Positions 25,143-30,268 of a stretch of 34,528 bases of DNA are shown here, piece by piece (position 1 is the stretch's first letter; each line of letters begins with the position of its first letter). Below the pieces are notes generated by a model. It had not been told where the DNA came from, ran no database searches, and saw only the letters and a program-made list of their open reading frames with translations. The translations under genes were made by a program, and so were the position numbers. The DNA comes from a virus. The stretch spans positions 1 to 34,528 of the IMG/VR virus record IMGVR_UViG_3300007276_000143; one strand, 5' to 3'.

Positions 25143-25345
25143 GGTACAGAGCAAACCTTGTTTGAGTAACAGTATGTAGGACGATATCCTTATTACACCA
25201 CGCTAACCTACATTGTTCTCTAACTTTACATTTAATCTTAACTGTATACGCTATGTGTTGAATAATTTCAATGAATCCACATAGTCGCAGGAGATATGTA
25301 AAGATTTTATTATGCTACCTGATTGATTAGTTAATTAGTCTAATC
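25122..25345. repeat. Chain of four perfect inverted repeats
   Basis: Arms are TTTGCTCTG/CAGAGCAAA (25122-25130, 25147-25155); ATGTAGG/CCTACAT (25174-25180, 25207-25213); CTATGTG/CACATAG (25251-25257, 25278-25284) with a nested TTGAA/TTCAA directly inside; and GATTAG/CTAATC (25325-25330, 25340-25345). They are spaced roughly every 50-75 bases. Such a series suggests a folded RNA or an origin region. Confidence 0.65.
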
Positions 25346-25504
25346 CAAGGTGATGACTAGGGTGTCTATGACTCTGCTGTTTCTTTTAGAATATACAGAT
25401 TTTGGTACCTAAAACAGGCATGACAACTACTAATTCATGAGTGCTTGCAATAGCATATTTGTTTAAACGTTAACTTTCGCTAGTGACAGATCTTTACTAT
25501 CTTA

Positions 25505-25606
25505 CTAATTAACATGAATAAACAAAGATAGAGAGAGATGTGTTTCTTGTTTATTTATACGTTTCTTGTTGTAGTTACCCTGCCACCAAACTGACTCTCC
25601 CAGCAT
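25505..25606 (-). CDS. Possible 33-residue peptide or remnant of a gene end
   Basis: The frame from ATG 25606 begins MLGESVWWQGNYNKKRINKQ and looks protein-like. The open frame extends 14 codons further upstream (LTRQKARKN before the ATG) but has no usual start codon there and meets a stop at the terminator. There is no ribosome site before the ATG. It is either a real micro-gene with an unusual start or the 3' remnant of a gene whose front has been lost. Confidence 0.3.
   Translation of the reverse strand: MLGESVWWQGNYNKKRINKQETHLSLSLFIHVN
25522..25535 (-). repeat. Early-gene motif, copy 5 (variant)
   Basis: Minus-strand reading CTCTCTATCTTTGT, inside the possible 33-residue frame and about 680 bases before the first long early gene. 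If it starts or processes a transcript, the product would be the structured spacer RNA. Confidence 0.5.
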
Positions 25607-25668
25607 ATTTTTACGAGCTTTTTGGCGAGTTAAAGATTTGAGTGACTGAAGAATGAAGGAACACCTTT

Positions 25669-25709
25669 AAAAAAATGTAGTGAGCAACTATTACAGCTAC
25701 TCACTACAT
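25669..25709 (-). terminator. Strong intrinsic terminator
   Basis: ATGTAGTGAG (25675-25684) and CTCACTACAT (25700-25709) form a perfect 10-base-pair stem followed by seven T on the minus strand. It ends the transcript of the 25716-26051 gene and isolates the spacer from upstream transcription. Confidence 0.85.
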
Positions 25710-25715
25710 ATTAGG

Positions 25716-26051
25716 TTATGATTTATTAGTTCTTATTGCATATCTAATAACTTGATTCTTGCAAGAAAACTCTGTTTCTGGTACAATTTCCATCTTCAAT
25801 TTAGCAAGTTCTTCACGTATGCTACTGACTTCTTCAACTGCTTTATCATCTTCTTTTATGAATATATTAACAAACCAATTATCGTCATCTGATAAGACAT
25901 CAGCAATTTCTGATACATTGATAGGTTTATTTATCCACACTTCACTACCATCTACTTCTGTTTTCTTAGATTTATTAAACCATACGAACTCTGATGTAGC
26001 CTCTTTAATTTGTGACTTCCATTCAGCCATTACGTTTTTTAATTTGTCCAT
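25716..26051 (-). CDS. Early protein, unknown (111 aa)
   Basis: AGGAG precedes the start by nine bases. The product is acidic and mixed: an N-terminal helix (MDKLKNVMAEWKSQIKEATS), a beta-like centre (EVWINKPINVSEIADVL, NWFVNIFIKED) and a C-terminal helix with one Cys. It is a single-gene unit, with a terminator on each side and the recurrent motif 47 bases upstream, so it is probably expressed and regulated on its own. No family recognised. Confidence 0.75.
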   Translation of the reverse strand: MDKLKNVMAEWKSQIKEATSEFVWFNKSKKTEVDGSEVWINKPINVSEIADVLSDDDNWFVNIFIKEDDKAVEEVSSIREELAKLKMEIVPETEFSCKNQVIRYAIRTNKS

Positions 26052-26097
26052 ATTACTATACTCCTATTTTACTATTATGCCATACCATTGTGATATG

Positions 26098-26111
26098 ACA
26101 GAGATAGAGAG
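26098..26111 (-). repeat. Early-gene motif, copy 4 (variant)
   Basis: Minus-strand reading CTCTCTATCTCTGT, directly after a terminator and 47 bases before the 26051 start. Because the upstream transcript ends here, a transcription start is needed nearby, which favours a promoter role for the motif. Confidence 0.55.
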
Positions 26112-26177
26112 AAAAGTAAAAGCCCACTACTTCCAGAAACTCCATTAGGAGAATTTTTACACGGAATGTAATGGGCT
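26112..26177 (-). terminator. Terminator with branched stem after the 47-residue gene
   Basis: In minus-strand RNA AGCCCATTAC (26168-26177) pairs with GTAGTGGGCT (26121-26130), one G-U, enclosing a small CTCC/GGAG hairpin (26140-26151). TTTTACTTTT follows. Confidence 0.7.
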
Positions 26178-26184
26178 AATACAA

Positions 26185-26328
26185 TTACTGCTCTATAATT
26201 TGTCTCTGTACTTCTTCCACAGCACTTTGCTGTGTTGGATATTTATCTACAGAAACATGTACTAAACAGCCATCAGAATCTTTTACAAAATTCCAATAGC
26301 TATCTGTAACGTTTAAAAATGTGAACAT
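26185..26328 (-). CDS. 47-residue early protein with ideal ribosome site
   Basis: AAAGGAGG stands at good spacing before ATG 26328, among the strongest sites in the window, which makes this short frame convincing. The product opens MFTFLNVTDSYWNFVKDSDG and looks like a small alpha/beta protein with an acidic C-terminal helix. It lies between the recurrent motif and a terminator. Function unknown. Confidence 0.75.
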   Translation of the reverse strand: MFTFLNVTDSYWNFVKDSDGCLVHVSVDKYPTQQSAVEEVQRQIIEQ

Positions 26329-26348
26329 ATCACACCTCCTTTGATTGA

Positions 26349-26362
26349 TTAAAGATAGAGGG
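26349..26362 (-). repeat. Early-gene motif, copy 3
   Basis: Minus-strand reading CCCTCTATCTTTAA, touching the stop codon of the gene before it and 21 bases before the 26328 start. GATTAA/TTAATC flank it as an inverted pair. Confidence 0.65.
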
Positions 26363-26620
26363 TTAATCTTGACCAGCTATATATGATTCCATATCAGCTA
26401 TTTCCTTTTTTAGATTAGCAATTTGATTATTCTTTTTATTTAGACGATTTAATTGATTATTATATAAATCTCTATATTTTAAGATTTTTTCACTTAATAA
26501 ATCATTTTCTGTTTTTAAGAATTTATTTATTGCTAGTATATTATCAGATTCTGTTTTTGATATTATACAAGCTGGACAGCCATCATGATGGTTATGTAAA
26601 GGTTCTGTGCATTTTTGCAT
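26363..26620 (-). CDS. Zinc-knuckle plus coiled-coil early protein (85 aa)
   Basis: AGGAG precedes the start. The N-terminus has C4, H9, H11, H12 and CPAC (residues 15-18), a probable zinc site. Residues about 28-80 are a charged heptad-like helix (KFLKTENDLLSEKILKYRDL, then LNKKNNQIANLKKEIADME), a likely coiled coil giving dimers. Zinc end plus coiled coil suggests an adaptor that binds a host or phage protein. No family named. Confidence 0.75.
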   Translation of the reverse strand: MQKCTEPLHNHHDGCPACIISKTESDNILAINKFLKTENDLLSEKILKYRDLYNNQLNRLNKKNNQIANLKKEIADMESYIAGQD

Positions 26621-26649
26621 ATTGTACTCCTATGGTTATTTATTAATTA

Positions 26650-26663
26650 TTATAGATAGAGGG
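26650..26663 (-). repeat. Early-gene motif, copy 2 (variant)
   Basis: Minus-strand reading CCCTCTATCTATAA, 30 bases before the 26620 start; this copy includes TATAAT. Confidence 0.6.
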
Positions 26664-26685
26664 GCTTTTAGAGACATTTAATATA

Positions 26686-26713
26686 TTAGGGATAGTAACT
26701 ATACTACCCCTAA
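26686..26713 (-). other. Hairpin after the 66-residue gene
   Basis: TTAGGG and CCCTAA, continued by TAGT/ACTA after one G-U position, form an 11-pair stem with a 6-base loop in minus-strand RNA. No T-run follows. It may delay transcription or protect the message end. Confidence 0.5.
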
Positions 26714-26727
26714 CAATTACTTTAAGA

Positions 26728-26928
26728 TTAGAATAAAGTATTTATCTTTTCTTTTAGAAGCTCTAAACCTTTAATTCTACCATTAAGATGTATAACATCA
26801 TTTCTATAATCTCTGTTATCAAGATAATTAGGTAGGTTTTCTATGGTTTCTATATCTTTATCTGTTTCATAAATGATATCGTTTATTAATTTAACTACCA
26901 TTCTTATATATAAAGATGACTCTCGCAT
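26728..26928 (-). CDS. Small helical early protein (66 aa)
   Basis: ATG 26928 is preferred: TGGAG lies six bases upstream and covers the alternative ATG at 26940. The product opens MRESSLYIRMVVKLINDIIY and is wholly helical with alternating charge. It is the first minus-strand gene after the divergent control region and has the recurrent motif 30 bases upstream. Function unknown. Confidence 0.7.
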   Translation of the reverse strand: MRESSLYIRMVVKLINDIIYETDKDIETIENLPNYLDNRDYRNDVIHLNGRIKGLELLKEKINTLF

Positions 26929-26957
26929 ACTATACTCCATGTTATGTTATAAAAAGA

Positions 26958-26971
26958 TTAAAGATAGAGGG
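26958..26971 (-). repeat. Early-gene motif, copy 1
   Basis: Minus-strand reading CCCTCTATCTTTAA, 30 bases before the 26928 start. Confidence 0.65.
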
Positions 26972-27084
26972 CTTAAAGTAGGTAGAAAAGATTTCAACGT
27001 AATGTAAGGTACTCTAAAAATACGTAAGGATTATAATATACAGGGGGGTGGGTACGCTACACATAAGGGAAGCATGCGAGAGAT

Positions 27085-27117
27085 GACAGGGGTTTTGCGT
27101 AAGCAAAAGGGCATGTC
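27085..27117. repeat. TTTTGC-GTAA-GCAAAA hairpin
   Basis: TTTTGC and GCAAAA (27093-27108) enclose GTAA, a GNRA-type loop in plus-strand RNA; GACA/TGTC extend the structure outside a purine-rich internal loop. Confidence 0.55.
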
Positions 27118-27152
27118 CTCACAGCATGGGTGGGTTAGAGATATAGGTGTGA

Positions 27153-27181
27153 GCATTGCAGTCACAAGTCAACTGCAATGC
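27153..27181. repeat. Perfect 10-base inverted repeat
   Basis: GCATTGCAGT (27153-27162) and ACTGCAATGC (27172-27181) are exact reverse complements separated by nine bases. No T-run follows on either strand, so it is a protein-binding site or structural element, not a terminator. Confidence 0.65.
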
Positions 27182-27182
27182 G

Positions 27183-27223
27183 AACTCAACTCAACTCGAT
27201 GATTGAACTCAACCTAATTCAAC
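27183..27223 (+). repeat. AACTCAAC iteron-like cluster
   Basis: AACTCAAC occurs at 27183, 27188 (overlapping) and 27206, and AATTCAAC at 27216. Short clustered direct repeats next to inverted repeats are typical of sites bound by replication or packaging proteins. Confidence 0.5.
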
Positions 27224-27230
27224 CCCATGA

Positions 27231-27247
27231 CCCCCTAATGTAGGGGG
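27231..27247. repeat. CCCCCTA-ATG-TAGGGGG hairpin
   Basis: A perfect 7-base-pair GC-rich stem with a 3-base loop, unusual in this AT-rich genome. It overlaps the second G-run repeat. Confidence 0.6.
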
Positions 27248-27302
27248 GTAGGGTAACCTATATACCTCTCACACACATTCTTGTTCTAGTTTCATAAGAG
27301 TA

Positions 27303-27320
27303 TTGGAACTTTTTACTTAA
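27303..27320 (+). promoter_or_regulatory. Late-gene element, copy 1 (TTGGAACTTTTTACTTAA)
   Basis: This 18-base sequence recurs exactly at 30218-30235, and both copies are followed by TAGTTTAACTT and then a gene start (27367 here). It is a candidate plus-strand promoter or activator site. Confidence 0.55.
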
Positions 27321-27366
27321 TTTAAAAGTTGAAATGACATATAGTTTAACTTTAACTTAAAAGAAC

Positions 27367-27567
27367 ATGGGCAGTAAAAAGAGAGTTTACGAAGTATTTA
27401 ACATGATAACAGGTGAATGGGAACAATCTGACATGACTGATGAAGAATATCATGCCTTACAAGACAGAATCAACACTAGTGCAGATGAGTTAGAGGCTGA
27501 ATTTAAGATAATTAGCAAGATCATTGAGCAAAAGCAGGGGTATAATCCTGATGAGAGTATGGATTAA
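27367..27567 (+). CDS. Small acidic protein leading the late block (66 aa)
   Basis: The first plus-strand gene after the control region. The product opens MGSKKRVYEVFNMITGEWEQ and is otherwise acidic and helical (MTDEEYHALQDRINTSADEL). The ribosome site is weak. It lies between the late-gene element and the tandem palindromes before the small terminase gene, so a regulatory role such as binding those sites is conceivable, but no DNA-binding motif is recognised. Confidence 0.65.
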   Translation: MGSKKRVYEVFNMITGEWEQSDMTDEEYHALQDRINTSADELEAEFKIISKIIEQKQGYNPDESMD

Positions 27568-27588
27568 AGTATATAGTATATATATAAG

Positions 27589-27628
27589 TTACTTATATAG
27601 TAACAGTTACTAATAAGTAACAGTTACT
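27589..27628 (+). repeat. Tandem palindromes AGTAACAGTTACT before the small terminase gene
   Basis: AGTAACAGTTACT, a perfect 6-1-6 palindrome, occurs at 27599-27611 and again at 27616-27628 (17-base period). A further GTTACT half-site at 27589 pairs with the first copy's AGTAAC. An AT-only stretch precedes it. This is an operator, iteron or terminase-binding (pac) site candidate. Confidence 0.65.
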
Positions 27629-27635
27629 AGAGATT

Positions 27636-28415
27636 ATGATAAAAATTAAACGAAGAATTAATAGAAAAACAGCAGAATATCCTATATACACTAAGGATGA
27701 AGCTGAAAATAAAAATATAAAATATTTATACTGGAAAGAGTGCAATACTGGTGATTGGGGATTAACAGATGATGAGTATGTTAGTGAATGTGTGTCTAGA
27801 AAGGACTATACAGATAAAAATGGTAATATACGAACATTTATTAAGCTAACATGTGGTGTTGGATGGGGTAGTTCATTTTCTACAATAAAATTTGAGCTAA
27901 ATCACGCATATGAGTGTTATTCTAAAACTAATCCAGCAAAGAATTGGAAAGAACAGGAAATAAACACTACAAGAGCAAAGAATACAGTAGGGGCATACGC
28001 AAATATGTTATTATCTGGGGATAAGGTAGATTTTGACAAATTAGGTAACATATATAGACCAGACCAAAAGATACCTGCGGCAACTGTAAGAAGATTTTTA
28101 AAACAAAAGGTAACAAAAGATATGGTAGAAGAAAAACTAAAAGAATTATTATCTAAAAAGAGTGTTAATAAAGAATTTGCAGTAGATAACCTATTAAGAG
28201 CGTTACACATGGCAGAGGGTAAGGGTGATGTTAACAACTTCTTAAAGGCTAATGATGCAATTATGGATTTACTAGAAATGAAACCTAGTAAGAAAGTATT
28301 AACAGATACAGTACAAATAGATGTTACTAAACAAATAGCTGATACTATAGCATTGGAGGAAAATAAATTAACATTACAAAGAAAAGAGGAAACAAATGAG
28401 CAACCTGACTCCTGA
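27636..28415 (+). CDS. Probable terminase small subunit
   Basis: The 259-residue protein lies in the terminase small-subunit position, upstream of the large subunit. The C-terminal half is helical with the pattern NLLRALHMAEGKGDVNNFLK...AIMDLLEMKPSK followed by TDTVQIDVTKQIADTI, which recalls the oligomerisation and tail regions of many small terminases. The N-terminal 100 residues are mixed with Trp/Cys (KYLYWKECNTGDWG) and are unlike a plain helix-turn-helix, so the DNA-recognition part is unusual or I cannot read it. It would recognise phage DNA and start packaging. Its end overlaps the next gene by 20 bases. Confidence 0.6.
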   Translation: MIKIKRRINRKTAEYPIYTKDEAENKNIKYLYWKECNTGDWGLTDDEYVSECVSRKDYTDKNGNIRTFIKLTCGVGWGSSFSTIKFELNHAYECYSKTNPAKNWKEQEINTTRAKNTVGAYANMLLSGDKVDFDKLGNIYRPDQKIPAATVRRFLKQKVTKDMVEEKLKELLSKKSVNKEFAVDNLLRALHMAEGKGDVNNFLKANDAIMDLLEMKPSKKVLTDTVQIDVTKQIADTIALEENKLTLQRKEETNEQPDS

Positions 28416-28596
28416 TGAAGAATATGAGCATGTTAATGCAAATATTATGGAAGACCAATTAGATGTAGCTGTAAGAGCATTACATGTAATATCTGCTATG
28501 CCTACTAGTGACCCAGAGTTTCTTTCTTCTGTAGCTATTGACGCTTTAAAAGAAATGGAAACTTATGGTATATTGTGGAGTGACGATATTTATTAA
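28396..28596 (+). CDS. Small acidic protein between terminase genes (66 aa)
   Basis: GAGGAA precedes ATG 28396, inside the end of the small terminase gene, and its stop overlaps the next ATG (TAATG). The product is acidic and helical (TPDEEYEHVNANIMEDQLDV). No family recognised. Strict overlap with packaging genes suggests a packaging accessory role. Confidence 0.7.
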   Translation: MSNLTPDEEYEHVNANIMEDQLDVAVRALHVISAMPTSDPEFLSSVAIDALKEMETYGILWSDDIY

Positions 28597-28757
28597 TGTT
28601 TGCACATTGTCCTATTATAGATAAAGAATGTGCATTTGCTACAGATTGTGGCAATCATAAGCATTGTGGTATAAAAACTGGACATTACGAAGAAACAATG
28701 ATACATAGTCTTACATCATGCCCTAAACCAAAAAAGAAAAAACGTGGCAAAAGATAA
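28596..28757 (+). CDS. Cys/His-rich basic protein just before the large terminase (53 aa)
   Basis: ATG 28596 shares a base with the previous stop, and the frame ends 14 bases inside the large terminase gene. The product has Cys at 5, 12, 18, 24 and 42 with His at 4, 21 and 23, then a very basic tail KPKKKKRGKR. A compact zinc site plus a basic tail suggests DNA or RNA binding. Nuclease genes of HNH type are common at this place in other phages, but no HNH motif is present here. Confidence 0.7.
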   Translation: MFAHCPIIDKECAFATDCGNHKHCGIKTGHYEETMIHSLTSCPKPKKKKRGKR

Positions 28758-30216
28758 CAAGTTAGTTATAAATAAATTAAAAGAGAATATGATAATGTTT
28801 GGTAAAATTATAATGCCAAACATGTTTACTGTACCATCTCCAGATTTTCATTATAAAATTGCTGATGCTTTACTAAACGATGCCTCCAAGCAAGTAAACA
28901 TCATAGCCCCTCGTGGTCATGCTAAATCCTCCATTGTGGGTGGTGTCTACCCTTTATACCACCTTATGCATCACGAGGGGAGTAAATTAATAGTTTTAGT
29001 GTCTAGAACTCAAGACCATGCTATAAAGTTATTAGGTACAATTAAAGATACTCTTGATTATAGCGAAACTTTTAGAGCTATTTATGGATATTGGGGACAA
29101 CATAGTGCAAAACAATGGGCTAAGTCAGAAATAGAGTTAAAAGATGGCTCTATGATTATATGCAAAGGTACAGGTCAACAGCTTAGAGGAATTAAAGTAG
29201 GTAGTCAAAGACCTACGCTTATTATTGTAGATGACCCAGAGGATGAGAATAATACTAAGACTGCTGAAGCTATGGAGCAAAACCTTAGATGGTTATTGCA
29301 GTCAGCAGTTCCTTCACTAGATCCTAAGAAAGGGAAAATAATTGTTATTGGCACACCGCAGCATCAACGCTGCTTAGTAGAAGTACTAAAAGAAATGAAA
29401 GGTTGGGTAAATATGCATTTTAGTCCAGACATGGATAAACAAATTGCATTATGGGAAGAATGGCAACCTATAAAAAAATTAAAACAGAAAAAAGAAGAGT
29501 TAGAGTCAATAGCAAGAGTAAGTGTTTTTTATAGAGAGTATCTATGTCAAATAGTTGGTGATGAAGACCAGCTGTTTAAAGAAGACTATATACAATATCA
29601 TGATTATGAACTAGAAATAGATGAAGATAATCAACATTATTTAGATACTGGTTCTAATAAAATACCAGTAAACGTCTTTATGGGGGTTGACCCTGCATCC
29701 TCAATACGCAAAACAGCTGACTATAGTGTAATTATGCCTGTAGCAGTTGATAATAATAATAATCGGTATATTCTAGAATATTATCGCAAAAGAGCAACCC
29801 CTATGAATTTAGCAGAGAGCATTATAGAGTATTTTAAACTATACAAACCTGTAAAGGTACGTATAGAGTCTGTTGGCTATCAGGAAATGTTACGAGAATA
29901 TTTAAGACAAAGGACAGAAGAAGAAAATCTATTTATTAGTGGATTAGAAATAAAAGAGTCTCCACGAACTAGTAAATCATCAAGACTTGAAACAATGGAG
30001 CCATATTTTGCACAAAAAAAAGTATATATTAAAAAAAGTCAATTATCTTTAAAAGATGAACTATTATTATACCCCAGAGGTAAACATGATGATTTATTAG
30101 ATGGTTTATATTATGCTATGAAAAAATGTTATACACCTAATCACGTAGTAGAAGATAAAGAAAAACAATCTAGCAGCAATATTGCTGCAAAGACTTATGA
30201 TTGGAAAACATCTTAA
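28744..30216 (+). CDS. terL: Terminase large subunit
   Basis: A GTG start gives 490 residues, usual for the family. The packaging ATPase has a Walker A-like APRGHAKS (residues 55-62) and Walker B LIIVDDPED (D163, D164). The RNase-H-like nuclease has D316 in GVDPASS, an RIESVGYQ segment, and HDDLLDG with D449/D450 as late acidic ligands. The enzyme pumps DNA into the prohead at the portal vertex and cuts it. It is followed after 52 bases by the portal gene. No part is missing. Confidence 0.93.
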   Translation: MAKDNKLVINKLKENMIMFGKIIMPNMFTVPSPDFHYKIADALLNDASKQVNIIAPRGHAKSSIVGGVYPLYHLMHHEGSKLIVLVSRTQDHAIKLLGTIKDTLDYSETFRAIYGYWGQHSAKQWAKSEIELKDGSMIICKGTGQQLRGIKVGSQRPTLIIVDDPEDENNTKTAEAMEQNLRWLLQSAVPSLDPKKGKIIVIGTPQHQRCLVEVLKEMKGWVNMHFSPDMDKQIALWEEWQPIKKLKQKKEELESIARVSVFYREYLCQIVGDEDQLFKEDYIQYHDYELEIDEDNQHYLDTGSNKIPVNVFMGVDPASSIRKTADYSVIMPVAVDNNNNRYILEYYRKRATPMNLAESIIEYFKLYKPVKVRIESVGYQEMLREYLRQRTEEENLFISGLEIKESPRTSKSSRLETMEPYFAQKKVYIKKSQLSLKDELLLYPRGKHDDLLDGLYYAMKKCYTPNHVVEDKEKQSSSNIAAKTYDWKTS

Positions 30217-30217
30217 T

Positions 30218-30235
30218 TTGGAACTTTTTACTTAA
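30218..30235 (+). promoter_or_regulatory. Late-gene element, copy 2 (TTGGAACTTTTTACTTAA)
   Basis: Exact repeat of 27303-27320, here in the short gap between the terminase and portal genes and followed by TAGTTTAACTT. It may provide extra transcription for the portal, scaffold and capsid genes. Confidence 0.55.
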
Positions 30236-30268
30236 CTTAATAGTTTAACTTATTAAAAACCTAACTTT

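Larger units (their letters stand above)
24841..25668 (-). other. Structured spacer and leader upstream of the early operon
   Basis: About 830 bases with no well-supported gene, bounded by a minus-strand terminator and the first early gene. It contains a promoter candidate (25112-25142), a chain of perfect inverted repeats (25122-25345), a possible long-range pairing near its 3' end (24865-25054), and several tiny frames. It probably holds the early operon's promoter plus a structured leader or non-coding RNA, and may include a replication origin. Confidence 0.6.
26929..27366. other. Divergent control region between early and late genes
   Basis: No gene is seen in these 438 bases. They contain an early-gene motif (26958-26971), a minus-strand TATAAT (27030-27035), two G-run repeats (27042-27054 and 27242-27255), three perfect hairpins, an AACTCAAC repeat cluster, and the late-gene element. 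It is more GC-rich than the genes around it. Promoters for both directions and a replication or packaging site are the likely contents. Confidence 0.6.

Noticed and set aside
25759-26148. Plus-strand frame of 129 codons opposite the 25716-26051 gene
   Set aside because: Ser/Leu-rich antisense frame without a ribosome site that would cross a terminator; the minus-strand gene has AGGAG and flanking signals.
27183-27223. CRISPR array
   Set aside because: Repeats are 8 bases long, partly overlapping and without spacers of constant length.
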